From Stagnihabitans sp043738565 (GTDB taxonomy: Bacteria > Pseudomonadota > Alphaproteobacteria > Rhodobacterales > Rhodobacteraceae), in assembly GCA_043738565.1 (NCBI GenBank), contig JAYUGA010000213.1, forward strand, positions 1 through 28,537: a stretch of DNA of 28,537 nucleotides, read 5' to 3'. A program made the translations under genes and the position numbers. The notes under the pieces are model-generated. The model did no database searches. It saw nothing but the letters and a program-made list of their open reading frames with translations, and was not told the DNA's origin. Below, piece by piece: positions 1 to 6,388 of the stretch; positions within the stretch are counted from its first letter, which is position 1; each line of letters starts with the position of its first letter.

Positions 1-860
1 GCGGCATCGTCGGCTTTCTGTCCGGCATGTTCGGCGTGGGCGGCGGGTTTCTGATCACGCCGCTGCTGTTCTTTATCGGCATCCCGCCGGTGATTGCGGT
101 CGCGACCGGGGCCAATCAGGTGGTGGCCAGTTCCATCTCGGGCGTGCTGGCGCAGTTGCGGCGCCGGGCGGTGGATTTCCGGATGGGCGCGGTGCTGACC
201 GTGGGCGGCTTTGCAGGCTCGGGCCTTGGCGGTCTGGTGTTTGACCTGATGACCAGGCTCGGTCAGATCGACCTGTTCGTGCAACTGTCCTATGTGCTGT
301 TTCTCGGCCTGATCGGCGCGATGATGTTGCAGGAATCCATGCGGGCGCTGTTGCGGGCGCGGCGGGTCGGCGCGCAGATGATCCGGCGGGCGCATGTGCA
401 TTCCTGGGTGCATGGCATGCCGCTGAAGGTGAAATTCCGGGCGTCGGGGCTGTATATCTCGGTGATACCGCCGCTGCTGGTCGGGGCGGTGGTGGGGTTT
501 CTGTCGGCGATCATGGGGGTTGGCGGCGGGTTCGTCATGGTGCCCGCGATGATCTATCTGCTGGGGATGCCGACCAAAGTGGTGGTCGGCACCTCGCTGT
601 TCCAGATTTTCTTCGTCACCAGTTTCACTACGCTGATGCAGGCCTGGAACCGGCACACGGTGGACATGCTGCTGGCTTTGCTTTTGATCATCGGCGGGGT
701 GATCGGGGCGCAGTTTGGCGCAAGGCTGGGGGTACGGCTGAAGGCAGAGCAGTTGCGGATCTATCTGTCACTGCTGGTGCTGGCCGTTGCAGGCAAGATC
801 GCACTGGATCTGTTGCTGACGCCGGACGAGTTGTTTTCGGTCTCGGTGATGGGTCGATGA
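1..860 (+). CDS. TauE/SafE family permease, 5' end missing
   Basis: Integral membrane protein of the TauE/SafE family, which exports sulfite, sulfoacetate or related anions across the inner membrane. The frame is open from base 3 at the window edge, so the true start lies upstream. Two copies of the family's glycine-rich repeat are visible: FGVGGGF at the very start and MGVGGGF near base 515, each followed by a hydrophobic helix with a proline (TPLLFF, VPAMIYL). This internal duplication and the run of hydrophobic segments are typical. The TGA stop overlaps the ATG of the next gene (ATGA), so the two are probably translationally coupled. The substrate cannot be read from the sequence. Confidence 0.9.
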   Translation, partial: GIVGFLSGMFGVGGGFLITPLLFFIGIPPVIAVATGANQVVASSISGVLAQLRRRAVDFRMGAVLTVGGFAGSGLGGLVFDLMTRLGQIDLFVQLSYVLFLGLIGAMMLQESMRALLRARRVGAQMIRRAHVHSWVHGMPLKVKFRASGLYISVIPPLLVGAVVGFLSAIMGVGGGFVMVPAMIYLLGMPTKVVVGTSLFQIFFVTSFTTLMQAWNRHTVDMLLALLLIIGGVIGAQFGARLGVRLKAEQLRIYLSLLVLAVAGKIALDLLLTPDELFSVSVMGR

Positions 861-1612
861 TCCGGCTGCTAGTCGCCATGCTGTTATGGGCGGTTCCGGC
901 GGGGGCCGAGCAGATCGTGTCGGGCCTGAGCGAGAGCCGGGTGTCGATCAACGCCAATTTCGACGGGACGGCGATCCTGATCTATGGCGCTGCGATGCGC
1001 GAGGCACCGCCGCCTGACTGGCCGCTGTTGCAGGTGATCGTCACGGTCGAAGGGCCGTCGGCACCACTGGTGGTGCGACAGAAGGAACGTGTGGCGGGGA
1101 TCTGGTTGAACCGGGGTGCCGTGCGGGTGGATTCGGCACCGAGTTTCTATGCGGTGGCGACCACGGGCGATCTGGGCGACATCCTGTCCAAGACCGACGA
1201 CCTGCGCTACCGGATCAGCATTCCCTATGCGATCCATGCCATTGGCATCAGTTCGGAAGCGCCGGACGCGCCCAGCTATATCGAGGCTTTGCAGCGCATT
1301 CGCATGGCCGAGGACAATTACCGGCTGTCGGCCAATTCGGTACTGTTGTTGCAGCAGTCGCTGTTTCGCACCGATGTGGTGCTGCCGGCCAATCTGATCG
1401 AGGGCAAATACAAGGTCCGCATCTTTCTGACCCGGGGCGGCAAGGTGGTGGACAGTCAGGAAAGCCAGATCGACGTGCGCAAGGCCGGGTTGGAGCGGTT
1501 TTTGTTCAGCCTGGCGCAGAATCAGCCGCTGCTCTACGGTGTTGTATCGCTGTTGATGGCGACCCTGGCGGGGTTGGGGGCGTCGGAAGTGTTCCGGCGG
1601 CTGCGGCTGTAG
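857..1612 (+). CDS. TIGR02186 family (Alph_Pro_TM) membrane-anchored protein
   Basis: A 251-residue protein with a cleavable signal peptide (residues about 1-18, ending AGA before EQIVSG), a periplasmic body, and one C-terminal transmembrane helix (about residues 225-245, LLYGVVSLLMATLAGLGAS) followed by a short basic tail. This architecture and the text of the protein match the alphaproteobacterial TIGR02186/PF09608 family as I recall it. The family usually sits next to a TauE/SafE permease, as here, where the start overlaps the permease stop by four bases. A role as accessory subunit of the permease is inferred from that pairing. No enzymatic motif is visible. Confidence 0.85.
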   Translation: MIRLLVAMLLWAVPAGAEQIVSGLSESRVSINANFDGTAILIYGAAMREAPPPDWPLLQVIVTVEGPSAPLVVRQKERVAGIWLNRGAVRVDSAPSFYAVATTGDLGDILSKTDDLRYRISIPYAIHAIGISSEAPDAPSYIEALQRIRMAEDNYRLSANSVLLLQQSLFRTDVVLPANLIEGKYKVRIFLTRGGKVVDSQESQIDVRKAGLERFLFSLAQNQPLLYGVVSLLMATLAGLGASEVFRRLRL

Positions 1613-1641
1613 GCCCGGCGGAACGCGGCACGCGCGGGTCG

Positions 1642-1660
1642 CCCACCCGTCCCGGGCGGG
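1642..1660. terminator. GC-rich hairpin between convergent genes
   Basis: CCCACCCG and CGGGCGGG pair around a 3-base loop with one mismatch. The hairpin lies in the 50-bp gap between the convergent TIGR02186 gene and the thioesterase gene. Neither side has a T tract, so it would be a weak or Rho-assisted bidirectional terminator at best. Confidence 0.3.
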
Positions 1661-1662
1661 TC

Positions 1663-2184
1663 TCATTCAGCGGCGGAACCCGGTGGCGGGGGCATCAGGA
1701 AATGCACTGAGCCAAGAGCAAACGGGCGGGTGCGGTTGTCTTGCCACGCCTCGACATGGACACTGGCATAGCGGCGGCCAAAACGGTTGACGCGGGCGCG
1801 GGCATAGGCGTCGCGCGGCAGGCCGGTGCGCAGATAATCCACCGTGAAGTCGATGGTTTTGGGCAGCGCGGGAAACTCGCCTTCGGCGAGTTTGGCGGGG
1901 TCGATGCGGCCCGCCTCCATATCCTCCCACAGGGTGGACCACGCGAGTTCGATGATGGCGGCGACTTCCAGAAAAGCCGCGGTGACGCCGCCGTGCAGGG
2001 CCGGCAGCATCGGGTTGCCGATCAGCTTGTCGTCAAAGGGCAGGATGGCGGTGAGTTCGTCGCCGTGACGGTCGAATTTGATGCCGAGATACTGGATATA
2101 CGGGACGCCGCCGGTCAGCCAGCTTAGGGCAGCCTCACGCCGGGATTTGATGACATGGACGGGTTCGGGTTTCGGGCGGCTCAT
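1663..2184 (-). CDS. PaaI-type (hotdog) thioesterase, second of a pair
   Basis: A 173-residue hotdog-fold protein, probably an acyl-CoA thioesterase that hydrolyses acyl-CoA to free acid and CoA in the cytoplasm. The signature is the LHGG turn followed by a long helix carrying an acidic residue (ALHGGVTAAFLEVAA), then the beta segments TIDFTVDYLRTG and ASVHVEAWQ. The frame stays open further upstream, but the ATG at 2184 is chosen because it overlaps the stop of the preceding thioesterase gene in an ATGA arrangement, and because the upstream extension is a low-complexity Arg/His string. It is about 30 residues longer than its partner, mostly in the N-terminus and a loop around DPAKLAEGEFPALP. 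Substrate unknown. Confidence 0.8.
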   Translation of the reverse strand: MSRPKPEPVHVIKSRREAALSWLTGGVPYIQYLGIKFDRHGDELTAILPFDDKLIGNPMLPALHGGVTAAFLEVAAIIELAWSTLWEDMEAGRIDPAKLAEGEFPALPKTIDFTVDYLRTGLPRDAYARARVNRFGRRYASVHVEAWQDNRTRPFALGSVHFLMPPPPGSAAE

Positions 2185-2603
2185 GCGGAGGGCCGTTCGA
2201 GGGTGAAGGTGGCGGTGCCGGTGGCGACGGGGCGCAATTCGTCCTCGTCGGTGGCGGTGACGCGGACGAAGGCGACCGTCCGGGTGACGTGGTGGCATTC
2301 GGCGCGGGCGGTGATGCGTTGGCCCGGCGTGGCCGGGCGCATGTAGTCGATGCGCAGATCGAGGGTGGCCGTGCTGGCCGGGGCGGCAGGATGGCTCAGC
2401 ACCGAGGCCCCGGAGGCGGTGTCCATCAGCGCCGAAATCGCACCGCCATGCAGCACGCCGGTCACGGGATCGCCGATGAAGCGCGAGTCATAGTCCATCG
2501 TGACTACAGCCTGCCCCTCGCCCATGTCTTGCAGAACCATGCCGAGGGCGCGGGCATGGGGCAGCGCCTGCAGGAAGTCGCGGGCCAGTTGCAAACGGTC
2601 CAT
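2181..2603 (-). CDS. PaaI-type (hotdog) thioesterase, first of a pair
   Basis: A 140-residue hotdog thioesterase. It shows the family core GVLHGGAISALMDTASG, with the Asp of LMD in the position of the usual catalytic acid, followed by TLDLRIDYMRP and the strand VAFVRVTATDEDE. The start at 2603 is fixed by a strong ribosome-binding site, AAAGGAGTGCGTT, directly before the ATG; in-frame ATGs further upstream lack one. It forms a two-gene unit with the downstream thioesterase (ATGA overlap) and is divergent from the first MerR gene across a 112-bp gap. Its place beside a beta-oxidation cluster suggests acyl-CoA pool control, but this is inference. Confidence 0.85.
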   Translation of the reverse strand: MDRLQLARDFLQALPHARALGMVLQDMGEGQAVVTMDYDSRFIGDPVTGVLHGGAISALMDTASGASVLSHPAAPASTATLDLRIDYMRPATPGQRITARAECHHVTRTVAFVRVTATDEDELRPVATGTATFTLERPSA

Positions 2604-2715
2604 AACGCACTCCTTTTGCGCCATCATCGCGGAAGGGCGGGAAGGTGCAAGGGGATTGGGCGGCATTCTTGCGCCCTCTGGCACTTGCACCTAGGGTGGA
2701 CCGGGGGGCATGCCC

Positions 2716-3093
2716 ATGACCGATGTCCGGCTGAGCTTCAAAGAGATGTGCGCGAGGTTCGAGGTGACGCCACGCACCTTGCGCTATTACGAATATATCG
2801 AGCTGCTGGACCCTGAAAAGGACGGGCGCACCCGCTATTTCGGCCCGCGCGAAGTGGCGAGAATGACGTTGATCCTGCGCGGCAGGCGCTTTGGCTTTTC
2901 GCTGGAGGAGATCCGGCAATGGCTGCTGATCTACCGCCAGAAGGGCACCAGCGCGCAGCTGGAGGCTTGGGTTGACCTGGCCGACCGGCAGTTGGGCGAT
3001 CTGGAGCGGCAGTTGCACGGGCTGGAGACGACGATTGCCGATCTGCGCACGTTGCGGGCGACGGCGGTTGAGGAAATCGCGCGGTTGCCGTGA
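2716..3093 (+). CDS. MerR family transcriptional regulator (first of tandem pair)
   Basis: A 125-residue MerR-type regulator. The N-terminus has the winged helix-turn-helix (MCARFEVTPRTLRYYE, then TRYFGPREVARM), and LILRGRRFGFSLEEIRQWL is the linker helix that normally precedes the dimerisation coil. Residues from about 80 on form a heptad-like coiled coil (LADRQLGDLERQLHGLETTIADL). No cysteine cluster is present, so it is not a metal sensor. An in-frame ATG lies at 2710, but the G-rich Shine-Dalgarno-like stretch at 2703-2708 is better spaced for the ATG at 2716. It is a close paralog of the next gene and divergent from the thioesterase pair. The effector is unknown; the neighbourhood suggests an acyl-CoA. 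Confidence 0.88.
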   Translation: MTDVRLSFKEMCARFEVTPRTLRYYEYIELLDPEKDGRTRYFGPREVARMTLILRGRRFGFSLEEIRQWLLIYRQKGTSAQLEAWVDLADRQLGDLERQLHGLETTIADLRTLRATAVEEIARLP

Positions 3094-3120
3094 ATGGGGC
3101 GATCACCTGTCATCAATCTG

Positions 3121-3161
3121 ACGTGACGTTACATTTACGTTAACGTAAAGCGCGCTACACT
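3121..3161 (+). promoter_or_regulatory. Palindromic operator and candidate promoter of second merR gene
   Basis: TTTACGTTAACGTAAA at 3134-3149 is a perfect 16-bp palindrome. Two more ACGT cores lie just upstream (3121-3124, 3126-3129). A candidate -35 (TTTACG, 3134-3139) and -10 (TACACT, 3156-3161), 16 bp apart, place the palindrome over the -35 and spacer, the usual position for a MerR-family dimer. From memory it resembles sites described for LiuR-type MerR regulators of acyl-CoA catabolism. The likely binder is the product of the gene starting at 3215, its tandem paralog, or both. Confidence 0.65.
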
Positions 3162-3214
3162 TCTGCATCAGGACGGCCCATCTGGGGCCTGCAACCTGTA
3201 GCGACGAGTGTGCG

Positions 3215-3607
3215 ATGACCGAAGATACGATGACCATCCGCCAGATGAGCGATGCTTTTGGCGTGACCGCCCGCACCTTGCGGTTTTACGAGGCCAAGGA
3301 ACTGCTGTCGCCGCAGCGCCGCGGCACCCGGCGGCTGTTCACCCGGCAGGACCGGGCGCGGCTGACACTGATCCTGCGCGGCAAACGCTTTGGCTTCTCG
3401 CTGGAGGATATTCGCCAGCTTCTGGACATGTACGACCGCGACGGGTCGAATGCGGCGCAGTTGACCCGCACCTTCCAGTTGGCCGAAGCGCGGCTGCACC
3501 AGATGGAGGCGCAGCGCGCCGAGCTGGACGTGGCGATTGCCGAGCTGAAAGCCGAGATGGAAAAGACTGGTACAATGCTGGCCGGGTTTCGCCGCGCCGC
3601 TGAATAG
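3215..3607 (+). CDS. MerR family transcriptional regulator (second of tandem pair)
   Basis: A 130-residue MerR-type regulator with the same layout as the preceding one: HTH (MSDAFGVTARTLRFYE), wing (RGTRRLFTRQDRARL), the linker LILRGKRFGFSLEDIRQLL, then a C-terminal coiled coil (LAEARLHQMEAQRAELDVAIAELKAEME). No metal-binding cysteines are present. An in-frame ATG also occurs at residue 6; no strong ribosome-binding site separates the two. The gene lies 12 bp upstream of the acyl-CoA dehydrogenase gene and has a palindromic operator about 65 bp before its start. It is probably the autoregulated local regulator of the beta-oxidation operon. Known relatives (LiuR and similar) sense acyl-CoA intermediates; the ligand here is not known. 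Confidence 0.88.
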   Translation: MTEDTMTIRQMSDAFGVTARTLRFYEAKELLSPQRRGTRRLFTRQDRARLTLILRGKRFGFSLEDIRQLLDMYDRDGSNAAQLTRTFQLAEARLHQMEAQRAELDVAIAELKAEMEKTGTMLAGFRRAAE

Positions 3608-3619
3608 GAAGGACCGAGG

Positions 3620-5389
3620 ATGATCTACACCGCCCCCGTGAAAGACATGCAGTTCCTGTTGCATCAGGTCATGGGGGTGACGGCGTCGGATATTCCGGGC
3701 TACTCCGATCTGGACCCGGGGTTTACCGGGGCGGTTCTGGAAGAAGCGGGCAAGCTCGCGTCGGCCGTGCTGGCACCGCTGAACCCGGTCGGCGACCACG
3801 AGGGGTGCAGCTTGGAAAACGGCGTGGTGCGGACGCCCACCGGGTTCAAGACTGCGTTTGACCAGTTGCGCGCGGGCGGCTGGACGGCGCTCGATTGTGC
3901 GGTGGAGTTTGGCGGGCAGGGTCTGCCTTACCTGATGCACACCGTGGTCAACGAGGCGCTGGTGTCGGCCAACATGGCGTTCCACATGTATCAGGGCCTG
4001 ACGCATGGCGCCTATTCCGCGATCCACATTCACGGCACGGAAGCGCAGAAGGCGGTGTATCTGCCGAAGCTGGCCAGTTGTGAATGGACCGGCACGATGA
4101 ACCTGACCGAACCGCAGTGCGGCACCGATCTGGGGCTGATGCGGACCCGCGCCGAACCGCAGGCGGATGACAGTTACAAGATCACCGGCACCAAGATTTT
4201 CATCTCGGCCGGCGATCACGACATGGCCGAGAACGTTGTGCATCTGGTGCTGGCCAAGGCCCCGGGCGGGGGCGAGGGGACGCGGGGGATTTCGCTGTTC
4301 ATCGTGCCGAAGTTTCTGGTGAAAAGCGACGGGACTTTGGGCGGCCGCAATGCGGTTTCGGTCGGCAAGGTCGAGGAAAAGATGGGGATCCACGGCAACT
4401 CAACCTGCGTGATGAACTATGACGGCGCGACCGGTTTTCTGATCGGCGAGTTGCACAAGGGCATGCGCGCCATGTTCACCATGATGAACGAGGCGCGGCT
4501 GGGCGTCGGCTTGCAGGGTTATGCGGTGGCGGGGGCGGCGTATCAGAACGCGCTGGCCTATGCCAAGGACCGCTTGCAGGGGCGCGATATTACCGGGGCG
4601 AAGAACCCCTCGGGTCCGGCCGATCCGCTGATCGTGCATCCCGACATTCGCCGGTCGCTGATGGACCAGAAGAGTTTCGTCGAGGGCGCGCGGGCGCTGA
4701 CCTATTGGGGGGCGTCGCTGATTGATCGCTCGGTGCGGCTGGGCGATGCGGCGGCGGAAGGGCTGATCAGCCTGCTGATCCCGGTGATCAAGGGGTTCCA
4801 GACGGACATGGGTTTTGCGATGGCGGTGCAGGCGCAGCAGATCTGGGGCGGGCATGGCTATATCGAGGACAACCCGGCCAGCCAGTTCGTGCGGGATGCG
4901 CGGATTGCGATGATCTATGAAGGGGCGAATGGCGTGCAGGCGCTGGATCTGGTGGGGCGCAAGCTGGGGCAGGATGGCGGCAAGCATGTACTGGCCTTCT
5001 TCGAGATGGTGAAGGCGGAGTGTCAGGCCCATGACACCGAGCCCCGGATGGAGCCGTTCACCGGGGCGCTGAAGGCTGCGTCCAGGCAGATGCAGGCGGC
5101 GGGGCTGTTCTTCATGCAGAACGGGGTGAAGAATCCCAATGCGGCGCTGGCGGGCAGCTATGATTTCCTGCACCTGATGGGCCATGTTTGCATGGGGTTG
5201 ATGTGGACAAGGATGGCCCGCGCCGCTCTGACCGGGCTGGATGCCGGGGGCGACCAGGCGTTTCTGGCGGCGAAGCTGGCGACCGGACGCTATTACATGG
5301 CGCGGCAACTGCCCGCCTGCGGGTTGCATCTGGCGCGGATCGAAAGCGGGGCTGATCCGGTCATGGCGCTTGCCGTGGAAGCGTTCTAA
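3620..5389 (+). CDS. Acyl-CoA dehydrogenase with extended C-terminus (DmdC-like)
   Basis: A 589-residue FAD-dependent acyl-CoA dehydrogenase that introduces the alpha-beta double bond in acyl-CoA, the first step of beta-oxidation. FAD-contacting motifs are visible: MNLTEPQCGTDLG and KIFISAGDHD, then QQIWGGHGYIEDNPASQFVRDARI. E434, in IYEGANGVQALDLVGRK, fits the usual catalytic base. The length is about 200 residues above classical ACADs and matches the class with an extra C-terminal domain, including 3-methylmercaptopropionyl-CoA dehydrogenase DmdC and long-chain enzymes. Sequence alone cannot separate these. Being in one operon with thiolase and a FadJ-type enzyme favours general fatty acyl-CoA oxidation over DMSP metabolism. 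The ribosome-binding site is GGAAGGACCGAGG. Confidence 0.9.
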   Translation: MIYTAPVKDMQFLLHQVMGVTASDIPGYSDLDPGFTGAVLEEAGKLASAVLAPLNPVGDHEGCSLENGVVRTPTGFKTAFDQLRAGGWTALDCAVEFGGQGLPYLMHTVVNEALVSANMAFHMYQGLTHGAYSAIHIHGTEAQKAVYLPKLASCEWTGTMNLTEPQCGTDLGLMRTRAEPQADDSYKITGTKIFISAGDHDMAENVVHLVLAKAPGGGEGTRGISLFIVPKFLVKSDGTLGGRNAVSVGKVEEKMGIHGNSTCVMNYDGATGFLIGELHKGMRAMFTMMNEARLGVGLQGYAVAGAAYQNALAYAKDRLQGRDITGAKNPSGPADPLIVHPDIRRSLMDQKSFVEGARALTYWGASLIDRSVRLGDAAAEGLISLLIPVIKGFQTDMGFAMAVQAQQIWGGHGYIEDNPASQFVRDARIAMIYEGANGVQALDLVGRKLGQDGGKHVLAFFEMVKAECQAHDTEPRMEPFTGALKAASRQMQAAGLFFMQNGVKNPNAALAGSYDFLHLMGHVCMGLMWTRMARAALTGLDAGGDQAFLAAKLATGRYYMARQLPACGLHLARIESGADPVMALAVEAF

Positions 5390-5400
5390 GCTGAGGCCAC

Positions 5401-5419
5401 GAATTTTCTGCGAAAATTC
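5401..5419. repeat. Perfect 8-bp inverted repeat (hairpin) in operon
   Basis: GAATTTTC and GAAAATTC pair perfectly around a TGC loop, 11 bp after the acyl-CoA dehydrogenase stop and 25 bp before the next start. It is AT-rich within very GC-rich surroundings and has no T tract, so it is not a classical terminator. It could be an intra-operon mRNA processing or stability element or an operator. I have an impression that this palindrome recurs in Rhodobacterales genomes, but could not check; there is no second copy in this window. Confidence 0.5.
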
Positions 5420-5444
5420 AGCGCCCGTTGTCACGGAGGACCTG

Positions 5445-5657
5445 ATGCCGAAACGCTTTCGCCTGACCCGCCGGTTTCCGGTCGCCATGACCGAGGACGG
5501 CTATCGCCGATTGAAGCGGTTCGCATCGGAAGCGGGGCTGGATGAGGGCGAGGCGCTGTCGTTTCTGTTCGAGCATTTCGATTCTGTGACCGACAAGGAC
5601 ACGCTGACCCATCGGTTGCGGCTGTTCAATTCGGAACTGCAGGATCGCAAACAGTGA
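5445..5657 (+). CDS. Small ribbon-helix-helix-like protein of unknown function
   Basis: A 70-residue protein whose start is set by GGAGG at 5435-5439, six bases before the ATG; upstream in-frame codons overlap the dehydrogenase gene. The pattern RRFPVAMTEDGYRRLKRFASEAGL followed by an amphipathic helix (GEALSFLFEHF) resembles a ribbon-helix-helix fold: a short strand, helix, glycine turn, second helix. The N-terminus is basic (KRFRLTRR). If this reading is right it could be a DNA-binding regulator inside the operon, but no family was recognised and a structural or protein-binding role is equally possible. It lies between the acyl-CoA dehydrogenase and GST genes. Confidence 0.65.
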   Translation: MPKRFRLTRRFPVAMTEDGYRRLKRFASEAGLDEGEALSFLFEHFDSVTDKDTLTHRLRLFNSELQDRKQ

Positions 5658-5691
5658 TCCATTCAGTTGCTCCTAAATATCCCACGGGGGT

Positions 5692-5712
5692 GCGGGGGTG
5701 TGAAACCCCCGC
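5692..5712. repeat. GC-rich REP-like hairpin
   Basis: GCGGGGGT and ACCCCCGC pair perfectly around a GTGAA loop, preceded by a short AT-rich stretch (CTAAATATCCC). This format of AT-rich lead-in and G-run/C-run hairpin resembles intergenic palindromes I recall from Rhodobacterales genomes. It lies in the 85-bp gap between the 70-aa gene and the GST gene and may reduce read-through or stabilise the upstream mRNA. Confidence 0.5.
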
Positions 5713-5742
5713 TTCGGTCGTGCCAAACAGAGGCTGCCAGAC

Positions 5743-6378
5743 ATGACCGCGAAACTGTACTGCTTTGGCGAAAGCGGCAATGCCTACAAGGTGGCGCTGG
5801 CCCTGACCCTGTCGGGGATGGAATGGGAGCCGGTATTCGTTGATTTCTTCAACGGCGAAACCCGGACCCCGACCTTTCGGGCGCTCAATGTGATGGGCGA
5901 GGTGCCGGTGCTGGTCGATGATGCTGTCACGCTGACCCAATCGGGGGTGATGCTGGACTATATCAGCTCCAAAACCGGCAAGCTCGGCGGACGGTCGGCG
6001 GCGGAGCGGCGGGAGGTTCTCAGATGGCTGTTCTGGGACAATCACAAGCTGTCGAGTCAGATTGGCATGACGCGGTTCCAGATGAATTTCGTGCCGGAAG
6101 CCAAGCGACCCGCCGATCTGATCCCGTTCTTTCAGGCCCGGCTCAAATTGGCCTATGCCGTGCTGAACAGCCATCTTGAGGGGCGCAAATGGGTCGCGGG
6201 CGAGGCGGCTACGGTGGCCGACCTGTCGTGCTGCGGGTATTTGTATTACCCCGAACCCTTTGGCTTTGATCGCAAGGACTGGCCCCATATCGACGCCTGG
6301 CTGGACCGCATCAGCGCCCTTCCCGGCTGGAAAGCCCCCTATGATCTAATGCCAGGCAGCCCCGCCGACCGCGCTTGA
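5743..6378 (+). CDS. Glutathione S-transferase family protein
   Basis: A 211-residue cytosolic GST. The N-terminal thioredoxin-fold domain (about 1-80) carries the candidate catalytic serine in FGESGNAYKV, the cis-proline region MGEVPVLVDD, and the glutathione gamma-glutamyl contact LTQSGVMLDY. The C-terminal all-helical domain follows, with the family N-capping motif ATVADLSCCGYLYY. The gene lies 10 bp before the thiolase gene and inside the beta-oxidation operon, so its product may detoxify or process a reactive (for example enoyl or hydroperoxy) acyl intermediate. That role is inference from position; the substrate cannot be deduced. Confidence 0.9.
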   Translation: MTAKLYCFGESGNAYKVALALTLSGMEWEPVFVDFFNGETRTPTFRALNVMGEVPVLVDDAVTLTQSGVMLDYISSKTGKLGGRSAAERREVLRWLFWDNHKLSSQIGMTRFQMNFVPEAKRPADLIPFFQARLKLAYAVLNSHLEGRKWVAGEAATVADLSCCGYLYYPEPFGFDRKDWPHIDAWLDRISALPGWKAPYDLMPGSPADRA

Positions 6379-6388
6379 GGAGACAGAA

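Noticed and set aside
3620..5389. Naming the acyl-CoA dehydrogenase dmdC
   Set aside because: Length and motifs fit, but its operon holds a full beta-oxidation set and no dmdA, dmdB or dmdD, so a DMSP role is not supported.
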